Below are positions 9,559-20,050 of a DNA stretch of 32,938 bases, piece by piece. The translations under genes and the position numbers were made by a program. Numbering within the stretch: the stretch's first letter is position 1; the number at the start of each line of letters is the position of its first letter. The notes below the pieces were generated by a model that saw nothing but the letters and a program-made list of their open reading frames with translations, ran no database searches and was not told the origin of the DNA. The stretch is from the NCBI GenBank assembly GCA_015679605.1, contig JAAAVE010000075.1, positions 1 to 32,938 of the forward strand. The letters are read 5' to 3'. This DNA comes from Podila epigama (Eukaryota > Mortierellomycota > Mortierellomycetes > Mortierellales > Mortierellaceae).

Positions 9559-10270
9559 TTGAATATTTTCTTTCTTGTTTGCTTAGTTTTGAGTGCGCAG
9601 TATGCAGAATGCCGTCCTTTCTTTCATACCGGAGAGTTATGAGGAAGGAGAGAAAAGAGTGTGAGAAAATGAAAGGTCCAAAAACTTGAGACGTGAGTTG
9701 AGTGTTTTATGACGCGTTCAGAGTTCAAGGTTCGGTCGTACCTGGTTTCTGTAAATGAAGAGGTCGCCGAGACAAAAATGACTAATAATGTATTTCTTGA
9801 TGTGTACAATGATGAGTGCGCAATGGTGTTTGATGAGGGCGATGATGATAATGATGCTGAAAGTGGATGGAGGAGCCTGGTGTGGAGAGAATAGATGGAG
9901 GGAGAGATAGAGAGAGAAGTGCCAAGTTCAAGTTGAGTCTTGACCTGAAACAGTCACAATTTCAGGTGTGTGGCTTAGCTTGTTGACAATGGTCAAGCTC
10001 AAAAAAAAAAAAAAAAGCTACCTTTCTTTTGGTGGTCAAAACTCTTTTTGTTCGGCGTGTGGGAAGAAGAAAACCCTTTTTTTTTCTCTTCCATTCTTTC
10101 ATTCATCCTTCGCCATCCTCGTCTCCCGTCCATCTCTACCCCCCCCCCTCTTCCCCATTCATTTTCATTACACCCAGCCTCCGTTCCACGCTTGAGGCTT
10201 CTTTCTACTGGGTGTTGTGACTAGGTTTTCTTCCTTCTCCCTTTTTTTTATCACAGATATATCATACAAC
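9559..10270. promoter_or_regulatory. Divergent promoter region between the RNA repair gene and RRP12
   Basis: This 712-bp stretch separates two divergent start codons and contains no supported gene. It includes GATGATGATAATGATG repeats (~9838-9860), a GAGAGATAGAGAGAG tract (~9900), a 15-nt A run near 10001-10016, and pyrimidine-rich DNA with a C run at ~10140-10148. The pyrimidine-rich block and TTTTTTTTATCACAG just before the RRP12 ATG suggest its core promoter and leader. No specific factor site can be called with confidence. Confidence 0.5.
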
Positions 10271-13200
10271 ATGGATGAGCACTTTGCTAAAATCAGGACG
10301 CAGCTCGCCTCAAAGCTGCCCAACCAACAGATGCACGCCACCACCTTGTTGGCTGTGGAAGAGGTAGCTAGCATGCTTGTCACTACTCCCTTGGAGTGGC
10401 TGACTGAACTGACAGTGATAGATTCTGGTCTTTGAGTGAAATAAGTAACTGACTGACTGACCAACGGTTGAACCTTTCGATAAAAAAAACATCAACTATT
10501 TGTAGACGTTGAGAGAAGGTGGTGCCGAGATCACACCTACCGCATACTTTGCTACTTTGGTAAGTAGTTCAAGCCAACACTCCAAGCGTAGTCAAGCACA
10601 AAAAAAAAAAAGACTAAAAAACACTTTTGGAATACACTACTTTTGAAGACAATACTCGGAAACAACATATGCGCAACACTGCAACGAAAACAAGAATACT
10701 CAACCTTTCCATATATCTCCCTTCTCGTTCATAGATGTCGCTCCTGGATCAACAAAAGAACGACCCCGAAGTCGAAGAGATGCGTTCGGCCGTTCTCAAC
10801 CTGTTGGCTATCGTCTTTCCAAAGTATGTCTTAATTTTTTTCTACAACGGATAGACAGCAGAGCACACTTGGACTTGACCTTTGTACGTTTTTGGCGAGC
10901 CACAACATTTTTCACTGACTACTCTCGTTTTTTTGTGAATGCAAATAGTGTTCCCACAGGTGTGCTCCGGTCACAATATACAGCAACTCTTAGCGTCTTT
11001 ACTACGATTTTGGCCCTGCAACCACCACCTTCAGCTCCCTCGATGCGCTCCTTGGTGACATGTGTGGAGCACCTCTTGATCGCACAGGATGCAGCCACCT
11101 GGGCCATGACCGAGACTTTGATGGCTCTCCAGACTCTTCTCATTCTTTCCCTTGATTCTCGACCCAAGCCAAGGAAACGTGCCCAGGAGGCCGTCAGGAA
11201 CATTGTCACCCAACCCCCACTGATGATGGTCGTCCACCCTGGTATGAAGGTCGTTGTCAAGACCACCCTTCAGATTCTCAAGGAATCAGGCGCCGGCGTC
11301 GTCGGTGCTGCAGGATCAAAGGATAAGGACCAGGCTACTCAGATGATCTTGCATACCCTCCAGCTGGTCCGCATGGTCGGAAAAGCATGGCCCGGCGAGG
11401 TAATCGACGATTTTTTTTGTTCATTTCGTGCATACGGTGACAAACAAGCTCTTTTTTTTCAAGAAATTGACCATCTTTATCTACTTTTTCTTGTTCTTAT
11501 TTCATTTCGATAGCATTTCTTGCCCCTTTGCGATATTCTTCTTCACCTTCCTAAACTCAACAACCCTTACTTGACATCCTCGGCCTTCCAAGTGTTCGAA
11601 TCACTCCTCTCACCCAAGGAATCAGCCGAGTCTCCCTCGGTTGTTGTTCAGGATGGCACAGGAAAGGCCCCCGTCGAGACCATGGAGCAAATCGTGTCAA
11701 GACTTGACAAGGTCACACAGGTCATGAGTGCTGTTCTGGAATTGAAGCCCAATGCCAACGATGCCACTCTGATGCCTCTGTGGTTGGATGTGGTTCGCGC
11801 AGGCTTTGTTGAGTCCTCGAGATTGCAAAAGTTGATGACTACCGCAGGCGGGGCCGCTCAAATTCCCCAGGAGGCTATTGTCCCCCTCGTCCAGCTCTTC
11901 AAAGTCATCTTCCCCAACCTTGACTCTTCGAACCCTGTCTCTGTCCACAATGCAACAGTCGACTGTTTGAAGCAATTGATCACTCACTGTATCACGGACG
12001 AAATGATTGACGCTGCTGTTTTGGATATGAAGAAGAACCGCGGACAGCAGCCTGACAGCAAGAAGAAGAGGAACGCTATTGAGACTATCTCTACGACCAT
12101 CAAGGGCGGATTCGACATTCGCTTCCAAAGCTCGTGGTTGGGTATCTTGGACATTCTCAAGTCCTTCTTTGAGCGCCTCAACCATGCTGCCAACCCCTTG
12201 CTCGTCTCTTTCCTCCCCATCATTGACGAGCTTCGTTTCACACCTGCCTTTACGCAAAAGGCCCACCTGGACGTTGTGCTCGCGACTGCTATCAGCACCG
12301 TTGGACCCCGCATCTTTTTGGACACTTTGCCCCTGAACATTGATAACCCTGAGGAGCGCAAGCGTGGTCGTGCCTGGCTCTTGCCTTTGCTCAAGAGCTC
12401 TGTCACCAACACTGAGCTCGAGTACTTTTCAACCACGTTGATCCCCCTTGCTGATCGCCTCAACCAAAAGGCGCAAGAATGTCGCGAGAATGGTATGATG
12501 AAGAAGGTGTACGAGACCCTCATTGGTCAGATCTGGAGTCTTGTCAGCGGCTTTTGCGACCTGCCAGTCGATATGGAGCTTGCCTTCACTAAGCAGCTTG
12601 CGGAGCGCTTCTCCAACGTCCTGTATTCTGTCCCTGACCTCCGTCCCGTGATCTGCCAAGGCTTGACGAGCCTTGTTGTGCGCAACCAGGCCATCATTGC
12701 TAGCTCTGAAAGCGACGAGGTTTTGGAGCGCAAGTTCCAGATTACCAAGGACGAGGCTCAGCGTAACATCGAGCTGTTGCAGCAGTACTCTCGGCCTTAT
12801 CTCATGGTCTTTTTCAACATTTTCCAGACGACACTGCCTCAGTTCCGCGGTTATCTTTTGGAGGTGATGAGAATGTACCTGAGCATTTCAACCTCTTCGG
12901 ATCTTCAAGAGACCTTCTCAGCGGTCTTGGTGCAGCTCAACACTGCTCTGACGACTGTGCAAGCCCCTATTCAGCAGGGCGATGCACCTCCAGCCTCACA
13001 CAACTTGATGGACCTTGCCGACATCATGGTGCCCTACGTGAATGCGCAAAGCATGGAAAGCCTGTACGACGTTGTCGTCTCCCTCTTTGCCAATGATGCT
13101 GATGCCGCGCTTCAGAAGAAGGCATACAAGATTGTCAACTCTATGGCCGAAACTGAGACTGGTCGCACTGTGCTCAAGAGCAACTTGGAAGAGTTGATGC

Positions 13201-14759
13201 GTAATATTCTGGACACGACTGCTGCAGCTACCGCGACAGCGAAGCGTGCTCGTCTTTCATTGATTGGACAGGTGATTACCCTCCTTGAGCCCGCAGACTT
13301 GTACTTTGTGCCATCGATCTTATCTGAGGTTGTCGTGGCAACCAAGGAAGTGAACGAGAAGACGCGTGATGTCGCATATGGTCTATTGGTAGCGATGGGT
13401 CAAAAGATGATGGCCGGAGGAGTGATTTCGGTTCAGCGTGTGGGAGATATGGAGGGCGCTACAGATGAGCGACCAGCGACGATTAGCGAGTACTTTACTA
13501 TGGTCACTGCTGGTTTGGCTGGTACGACCCCCCACATGGTGTCGGCAGCAATTACATCGTTGTCTCGTCTCCTTTTCGAGTTCCACAAGGACCTGGAACC
13601 CTCTATGGTCTCGGAGATGATTGGTACGATGCATTTGTTTGTCAACTCGTCGAACCGCGAGATTGTAAAGTCGGCCTTGGGCTTTATCAAGGTTACGACT
13701 GTGTCGTTGGATATGGATGTGGTCCGCCCTCATTTGCAAGAGATTGTCAGTGGCATCATTCGCTGGAGCCACGAGCACAAGGGACATTTTAAGGTCAAGG
13801 TCCGTCACATTTTGGAACGTTTGGTCCGTCGTTTCGGTTATGACGATGTGGTTGCCTTTGTCCCCGAGGCCGACAAGAAGCTTTTGGTCAACATCAAGAA
13901 GCGTCGTGAGCGTGCCAAGCGCAACAAGAAGAACAATGCCTCTGGCATGGACATGGACGGCGATGAAGAGGGTGCTGAAGAAGGCGAGGGCAAAAAGTCG
14001 AACAAGCCATTGTACATGCAGACCACCTTTGGAAGTGCTTATGAGGATGCTCTGTACGGTTCCGAGAGTGATCTCAGTGATGATGACGATGACCAGGAGG
14101 AAGGCGAAGACAAGAAGGTGCAGACCAAAAAGTCAAACAAGAAGAAGCAAGGAGCTGATGCTTGGATTAAGGAGGATGGTGACACTCCTCTTGACTTTTT
14201 GGACCGCACAGTTGTTTCACGCGTGACTGCATCGCACCCAAGCACACAGACAGCGCGCAAGGTGAAGGACCTGTCATCAACGTTCAAGACGTCGTCGGAT
14301 GGCAAGCTTGTGATTGATGACAGTGATGATTCAGATGCGGCTGAAGATGAGGAAGAGGTAGATGAGGAGCAGATGGAGCTGGACCAAGCAGAAAACAACT
14401 ACCTCGAGTCTCTCAAGTCTCTGGATGGCTTTACGCGCGGCCAAGGTGGCAAGATCAAGTTTAACAAGACTAACAAGCGAGGAGTGGTTGGTAAGGATGA
14501 GGATACAGAGATGATGGATGCTGGTGGACCAGGACCCATCCGATCCAAGGGACCCAAGGAGCAGCGGCCAGTCAAGGCTCTTGGCCAGGATTTCAAGGCC
14601 AAGAAGGCAGGCGGTGATATGCAGAAGAAGGGACGTGTTGATCCTTATGCCTATGTGCCATTGACATCGCTCCGCAAGGGTGCACGCGAAGGACTTAGTT
14701 TGACGAACAAGAGCAAGCAAGACAAGCGCACCAAGCCCAAGCCTACGCGTAGATCTTAA
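10271..14759 (+). CDS. RRP12: RRP12, HEAT-repeat ribosome biogenesis and export factor (5 exons)
   Basis: Exons: 10271-10363, 10506-10559, 10735-10823, 10949-11399, 11514-14759. Phases agree and give 1310 residues, close to the family's usual 1200-1300. Rrp12 is a nucleolar and nucleoplasmic HEAT-repeat protein that works in late 40S and also 60S maturation and in pre-ribosome export. The protein is helical repeat throughout. RAWLLPLLKSSVTNTELEYF (residues ~515-535) fits the NUC173 domain. The C-terminal third is typical: a basic KKRRERAKRNKK stretch, acidic blocks, and the terminal DPYAYVPLTSLRKG followed by a Lys/Arg-rich tail ending PTRRS. Start: the 10271 ATG opens MDEHFAKIRTQL and joins in phase to TLREGGAEITPTAYFATLMSLL. 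The last 33 codons and the 3' UTR have a decayed second copy 2.6 kb downstream, with an insertion between. Confidence 0.93.
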
Positions 14760-14933
14760 GATGGATCGTCTTTGCTGTTGTTTATTATTTGTTTCTATTC
14801 CCGGTGTTTGTCGTTTTCAATTTCTCAATCTTTCTATTTCTATACTTTATCATTCGGCATTTAGATAGTTTCTTTTCATTCTAGTCGTTATCATTCATGA
14901 CAACAAACAGATAAATTGTTGTAGTTCACTTCA
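14659..14933 (+). repeat. RRP12 3'-end duplicate, copy A (functional end plus 3' UTR)
   Basis: This segment covers the last codons of RRP12, from CATTGACATCGCT, its TAA at 14757-14759, and about 174 bp of 3' UTR ending GTAGTTCACTTCA. It aligns through its length with 17556-17816. After this point the two copies share nothing. The segment is in frame with the rest of RRP12 and supplies the real stop codon. Confidence 0.9.
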
Positions 14934-14948
14934 AAAAAGTAGGGACGG

Positions 14949-15089
14949 ATGTTAGGACATTGCGTTTATGAAATGTTAGGACAGATGCTAGGACAGCGCG
15001 CTGTGAAATGTTAGGACAGATGTTAGGACAGCGCGCTGTGAAATGTTAGGACAGATGTTAGGACAGCGTGTTTATGAAATGTTGGACCC
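14949..15089. repeat. 35-bp tandem array with TTAGGACA pairs and an ACAGCGCGCTGT palindrome
   Basis: Units begin at about 14973, 15008 and 15043, with partial units at both ends. Each is ATGTTAGGACAG + ATGTTAGGACA (one copy has a C) + GCGCGCTGTGAA. The junction makes a perfect 12-bp palindrome, ACAGCGCGCTGT, twice. The outermost spacers instead read about TTGCGTTTATGAA and GCGTGTTTATGAA, so the array is bounded by similar variant spacers. It starts 16 bp after copy A ends. Arrays like this are often binding sites at element ends, but the function is not shown. Confidence 0.85.
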
Positions 15090-15976
15090 TTCTCATTCCT
15101 AAACCGTTGCCCATGTCATTCCTACACTGTTGGCTTTCTCAAAATCATCCCTTCGCACTTTTCCATCATCACTCTCAAACACAACAACTCGGTCCTGAAA
15201 GCTGCCTTTTCATTCCCTTGTGGACATTCCTTCCCCAGTCCTAATCACGACCCTTCATTAAGATATCCGATGATAATGGTAGTCAAGCGATGTTAAGAAA
15301 TTTGACAGCTTGGCTTCATGTCAGCGCCTTCAACATAGCAAGATGGATAATAAAAGCATGATTTGTTGTTCGTTTGTTTCTTGTTACATCCAGCCATCTT
15401 CGGGCAACCATCGTCGACTCCTACGAAATATAATGATAGTGTTACTCTCAGAACCAATTGCTTTACGCTTTTGGAGTGGTATCGAGTGTAATGTCAGGTG
15501 TCAGGAGCATCCATGTCTTCCTTCGGTACAGAGAGCAAACCAAACCGACAGAAAAAAAAGGATCATTGTTTCTTCAGCTGTTCCTCTCTCTCGATTTGCC
15601 TGACTTCATCATCGGTTAACTCTTGAATAATCATTTGAATGAGGTGGTGAGAAAATTGTTGTTGGTGCAGAAATGAGTTTCTTCGCAAGAACATTTTCAT
15701 TTGCCTCCTTCTCACGCTTTGTTCCCTCCCTTTCCCAAAGTTCCCTTCTCACCAACTGAAAAATGCCTCACCTGCATAGCTTGAAGCGTTTAGGTCACTT
15801 TCCATCACTCATGAACCCTCCTTTTTCGAATGTTCCCTCCTTTCTCCAATGTTGCCTCCGTTCTCCAAAGTTCCCTCATATCTTCAATCGCAAATAGATC
15901 TCTTTGGCCCCTTCCATAGACTAACACGCTGAATGCACGAAGTAAAAAGATAATAAAAAGACGGTGTAGCTCTAAG
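15090..15976. other. Insert interior with no supported gene
   Basis: I see no convincing coding region here. The longest open frame (about 97 codons at 15310-15603) has no family resemblance or splice support. A short motif around GTTCCCTCC or GTTCCCTTC recurs at roughly 15720-15745 and 15830-15875, separated by TTTCTCCAA or CTCCAAAG. A missing upstream exon of the zinc-finger ORF could lie here, but none can be pinned down. Confidence 0.5.
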
Positions 15977-16007
<31 letters not shown>

Positions 16008-16010
16008 AAA
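15977..16010. repeat. T24-A10 homopolymer junction
   Basis: Twenty-four T are followed directly by ten A, so the centre can form an AT-only hairpin. It lies just before the zinc-finger reading frame, which runs open through it as poly-Phe/Lys from 15957. It could be a poly-pyrimidine tract before a 3' splice site, a retroposition scar or an assembly artefact. Confidence 0.85.
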
Positions 16011-16022
16011 GATTGCATTCTC

Positions 16023-17540
16023 TTGCACTGTTTTCAACAATCAAGTCCTACTATCACAGCCCTACACAATGTCGATATTTGTCCCTTTTGCTTAGCAGAA
16101 TTCTCTTCGAATCCATCTCTTCGCAACCACAAAAGTGAGGCTCATGACGGACGTAGAGGGAGACTGAATCCACTCGAATGTGACTCCTGCGGTTCAAGTT
16201 ATCAGGCAAGAAAAGGGTTGAAGCGTCATATCCTAAAGTGTCCAAAGGCTGAAGCCATCAACTTCCCAAGAACATGTCCTTGGTGCTTGACAGCGAATAA
16301 TAAGGTTGTGGCTGAAAGCTTGGAGGAATGGGCTGAGCATTGTTTAACCTGCCAGGAATGGCCGGAATCACCTGAGAGCCAGAAAAGACAAGAATTGATT
16401 AATTCGTCTGAAGAGCAATTGCACGACAACACAAGGCATCGCGCAAGCTCCGTCATGGCCAAGACTATGTTTGTGCCGATTTCTATCAAGCTATCCGGCG
16501 ACGCCTCGACCTTCGGATTTGTCTTCAAAAGTGGTGCGCATCTGTTTAACAAGAATGGAGCCATTTCCTTAGTTAGTACGTTGATGTCGGAAGCCGATGC
16601 GACGATCGAGGACGTGGACTTGAAGATGGCTCTCTTCCCACATCCTTACGGAAAGCTCGTCGATATCAAAGAGTACGCCATTGCCGACAATAAAGACGAC
16701 TTCTGGCATTTACCTTTTAAGGGTTCAAGCGGCCGTATCTCCAGAAAGCTACAGGGCTGCCTCATACAATCAGGCACTGACGTCCTTCTGTGCTTGGAAG
16801 TCGAAATCTATGGAAGGTCTCAAGCCGAAGACCCACAAGCAGATGCTGATGTTGCACTGCCGACCTCGAGACCATTCATTATTGTGAATCAACAATTTAA
16901 AGAGGCGACGCAATTGATGATCGGCACCACCAGATGGAATGCGCTGATAACCCTTGCAGTCGTTTTGACGACTGGAAGAGTCATTGTTGGACCCAACAAT
17001 CCGAGTTTCAAGCCTCACAGAAACTCTTCTCTTTGGCTCAAGATTGATGGCGAAAAGGACAACCACAATAACCTCTTTCGTCACACACGCACCAACTTCG
17101 ACAATATTGTCACCTTTGGTGCTCATGCAGCAATAGATCCTCGATTCAACAGGTCACAAACAAGGCCTGCGACATTAAGTGATCTCTGGTCATTCAAAGC
17201 TGGCAAGAATGGTTGGACAGGCGTCAAACTTGCTGCGTATATTTTCTACATCCTTTATGATGCCGCCGAGCCCCTTATGAAGACCAAATTTTAAGAACAT
17301 TTAGCCATGATTAAAGGATCCAAGAGTTCGGAGTCCGAAAATGATGCCAGCATAAAAGGCATCCTTGCTCGCATCGTTCTTGTTATGAAGTCAGAGGGAG
17401 AAATCCCAGTCTCTTCAGCTCTTGACAAAGAACTTAAATCTCTTGCGGATTCGGTGCAGAGCCAAATTTCGAAGATCAACAGCAGCTCAGTCTTGGCCCA
17501 AGTTGAAATTTCAATTCACAGGATTCTCCAAGATGCATGA
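16023..17540 (+). pseudogene. Zinc-finger protein ORF of the insert, interrupted by one in-frame stop
   Basis: The N-terminal part carries zinc-binding motifs: CPFC-x12-H-x4-H (C2H2), CDSC-x12-H-x3-C, then CPWC-x17-H with further Cys. After these come ~270 residues of ordinary globular composition that I do not recognise; LAGLIDADG, HNH, GIY-YIG and DDE signatures are not evident. The frame stops at TAA (17292-17294), then stays open in the same frame for 81 more codons to TGA at 17538-17540. That tail looks like genuine helical protein (GILARIVLVMKSEGEIP onward). No ATG lies upstream of the fingers in this frame; the first is near 16455. An upstream exon joined at an acceptor such as ATCAAG (16045) or ATCACAG (~16059) is therefore likely, or the 5' end is lost. 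Probably a decayed element gene; DNA binding is inferred from the fingers. Confidence 0.6.
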
Positions 17541-17555
17541 ACAGAAAGAGTGTGA

Positions 17556-17816
17556 CATTGACATCGCTTCGCAAGGGTTGACTTAGTTTGACGAACAAGA
17601 GCAAGCAAGACAAGCGCACTAAGCCAAAGCCCACGCGTAGATCTTAAGATGGATCGTCTTTGCAGTTTTTTTAATTACTCTTCCCAGTGTGTGTCGTTTT
17701 CAGTTCCCTTTTTCTGTTTCTTTCTATTCTTTATATATACTTTTAACATTTGGCATTAAGATATTTTATACTCATTCTAGTCATGGCAACAAACAGATAA
17801 ACTGTAGTTCACTTCA
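17556..17816 (+). pseudogene. Displaced, decayed RRP12 3' end, copy B
   Basis: This aligns with the last 33 codons and 3' UTR of RRP12. Coding differences are four synonymous changes (CTC/CTT, ACC/ACT, CCC/CCA, CCT/CCC), a clean 3-codon deletion (GCA CGC GAA), and GGA changed to TGA right after it. No amino acid is otherwise replaced. The 3' UTR part has several base changes and short indels. The synonymous-only pattern suggests this sequence was under selection as real coding DNA for a time after the two copies diverged, then was retired. It sits about 300 bp before the DUO1 start. Confidence 0.88.
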
Positions 17817-18123
17817 CGCGCCAAAAGGCAACAATGGAGTTTTTTGTAGTTGGTGCCTGAAATGGAGATGTCCAAGCCAAGCCACCATTTTTTTTTTTTT
17901 TTTTTTTTTTAAATGGTAACCACCAGACAGTTTCTACTCGCGTTACATCCATTTCCCCATTTCATAATTGTGAAGACCACCTTCATCCTATTTCTACACC
18001 ATATCGTTTTAAAGATCACGTTAACAGGACTAACGGAGGGTCTATTTCATTTTTTTTCCGTCACAGAAAAAAGTCGTCCAGGAGAAAAACACAGAAGACG
18101 AAGAGGAAGTAAGAGGTGAAGTC
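17817..18123 (+). promoter_or_regulatory. Upstream region of DUO1
   Basis: This is about 300 bp without a supported gene. It contains a run of more than 20 T at about 17889-17910, followed by AAATGG, and a T-rich block near 18045-18060 that leads into a purine-rich leader before the ATG. It probably holds the DUO1 promoter and 5' leader. No specific site can be called. Confidence 0.4.
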
Positions 18124-19125
18124 ATGGACCATCGCGCATTGCATTCAACTAGCCAAGCTTCATCGTTGTTGACGACAAGCGAAGGGACGGACCGGATATC
18201 GAAACGAGCACGGTATACCACACAAGAGAATGAACCAAAATCGTTTTTGTCGAGATCGACAAGTCGACGTGGAGAGAAAGAAGTAGGAGGAGGAGAAGAA
18301 GAAGAAGGCAGAGGAGAAGCACAAGGACAAGAGCAATCACAGACTCAAGTTGGAAGCAGATATGGCGAAAGAGAATCAGGGAATGCTGTTGAGCAAGGTG
18401 GACAGAAGGATGGACGTGGTGGTGGTGGCCGATCGGAAGGAGAAAAGGACGGTGGTAATGGTAATGAGTTAGGGACAATGAGCGAGTTTGAAAAGTCTGT
18501 TCAAAAGGAGTTGGATGAGACTCGGCGGTTAGTCAGAGCCTTTGGAGCGCTTGATGCGAGTATGACAGAAGCTAGAGAAAAGCTGAGGGTAAAGTGTTGT
18601 GATGTTCTTGTTCACACGTTATGTGGAAGTATGTTTGTACTGTTACTAAGCTGGGAACTACACTTTTTCACAAGACTGCAGATGAGACGAACGCGTTGTT
18701 GGATATGTGGATCCGTGTACTTGCGCAAACAGAGCAGACTAATACGCTTTTGAATGATCCAGCATGGGAAGGACGGAGTTGGGTAAGAGGATAAGCATCT
18801 TTTTTTTTTTTTTTTTTTTTTTGTCAAATGGTCTCATGCCTATTTCCCAAATGTTGTAGAAGTAGGCTAACCTTGTGTACTATTTGTTATGCTATGTGCA
18901 TGGATTTTTGATTCATAGGAAGAAGCACGGATTCGGGATCAGGAAGAAAGGAAAGCTACATACCAACGGGCACTGGACGAGGCCAATCGTAGGCAGTCGA
19001 TCAACTCTGTTCATGGTCGTCTGCTTGCCAAGCAGGCCAGCAATAGCTCCTCTCTGGGCAGCAACAATTCCACCCCAACCTCTATGACGAATACAGCACT
19101 GACACATGCACGAACCGGCAAGTGA
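18124..19125 (+). CDS. DUO1: DASH complex subunit Duo1 (3 exons)
   Basis: Exons 18124-18588, 18675-18782 and 18919-19125, all phase 0, give 259 residues. Duo1 belongs to the DASH/Dam1 ring, a fungal outer-kinetochore complex that couples chromosomes to spindle microtubule ends. The core runs from FEKSVQKELDETRRLV (exon 1) to ETNALLDMWIRVLAQTEQTN, then LLNDPAWEGRSW (exon 2) and EEARIRDQEERKATYQRALD (exon 3). This matches the family pattern of two helices, a LLDxWxRxLSQTEHTxxLLxxPxWxG-like segment and a charged coil. The first ~115 residues are low complexity (Glu/Gly-rich). The exon-2 acceptor used is CACAAG (18674); the nearer GCAG at 18681 would shift the frame and lose the motif. Intron 2 contains a run of over 20 T. 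Confidence 0.88.
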
Positions 19126-20050
19126 TGTGGTAGTCGCAATCGCAATTGCAGTGGCGATCCCACCATACATCCCGTTATGGCAGCGTCACATATCCACACC
19201 TATACACCATCCAACTCTTGTATTTTTATCCCAACATAAATAATCGACTATTCTATATTCGCTTCCCCAACTGTGCATCAAACAATGTATTATGTCTGCC
19301 TATGTACTGGTTTTATTCCATCTAAGCAAAAAACACGTACATCCTTTTTGCCTTTTTCTCAGCTGTCATCCGTTTTGTCGCAAGGCACATGATGATGATA
19401 ATATCACAGTCTTTGAGTGCCTGAGCGGCTTCGGTATCGGATATATTTTTCTCATTTAATATGTTGAAAATATTGAATGCTATACTACTAATAAGGGAAT
19501 CTATACTAAAGACTCATGGCTTGAGGGATGGGCTGTTTCAATTGCAAGGACATTAGTCTGCACCGTCCCTCTATTTGTTTTTACGACAAAAATAAAAGAT
19601 GAGTACGATCTCATAACCCAAATCAAGACTTGAGCCATCAAAGTTTTTTTTTTTTTTTTATTTACTATTTATCAACAGACCCATGACGACAGGATTTTTC
19701 ACGTTGGCTGCAATAGGTTGATCCAGCGACAGCTCCATCATGCATGGGACCCTTCTATTGTCTAGTTCGACCACGCCGTCAGCAGCGATAGGAGACTTGA
19801 CCTATATAGAGAAAGAGACCAAAATTATTAGAAGGCAAAAAAAAACGTATAAAGGTCAAGATTTCAAGAAATATCTGTACATACCAATGCTGTTCGAGAT
19901 TCAGTGCTTCAAAAGTAGCTGTGAACAGACTACCCACTGACCACTGAATGTACGTGTCTTCATTCCCCATGGCAGCATTCTGCTTTCCCTCGAATTAACA
20001 TCAAAGAGTCACGGTACTCGTGTGTTGCTGAATACAATGCAGTCATGGAT
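19126..20050. other. DUO1 3' region and gene-free stretch
   Basis: The first ~150 bp are probably the DUO1 3' UTR, with AATAAATAA-like DNA near 19237. The rest is AT-rich with no supported gene, including a T run near 19645-19658. Short open frames on both strands at 19740-19970 overlap each other and look like chance. Confidence 0.5.

Larger units (their letters stand above)
14934..17555 (+). mobile_element. Putative 2.6-kb insertion at the 3' end of RRP12
   Basis: This block is bracketed by two copies of the RRP12 3' end: intact copy A just before it and decayed copy B just after it. It contains a 35-bp repeat array (14949-15089), about 870 bp without a supported gene, a T24A10 tract, and a degenerate zinc-finger ORF. 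The arrangement is what is left when an element inserts near a gene's 3' end while carrying a replacement 3' end, pushing the old one downstream. Yeast WHO elements at FBA1 and some mitochondrial insertions in fungi behave this way. No nuclease motif is visible in the ORF, so mobility is inferred. A plain tandem duplication with later insertion is the main alternative. Confidence 0.45.

Noticed and set aside
13717-14226. 169-codon open frame overlapping the RRP12 3' part
   Set aside because: Shadow of the real RRP12 frame in another phase; no independent evidence.
14949-15089. TTAGGACA repeats as an internal telomere-like array
   Set aside because: The motif only partly resembles TTAGGG. Units are 35 bp and contain a GC palindrome, unlike a telomere repeat.
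17307-17540. Separate 77-codon gene after the zinc-finger ORF
   Set aside because: It is in exactly the same frame as the zinc-finger ORF and separated only by one stop plus a few codons, so it is better read as that gene's tail.
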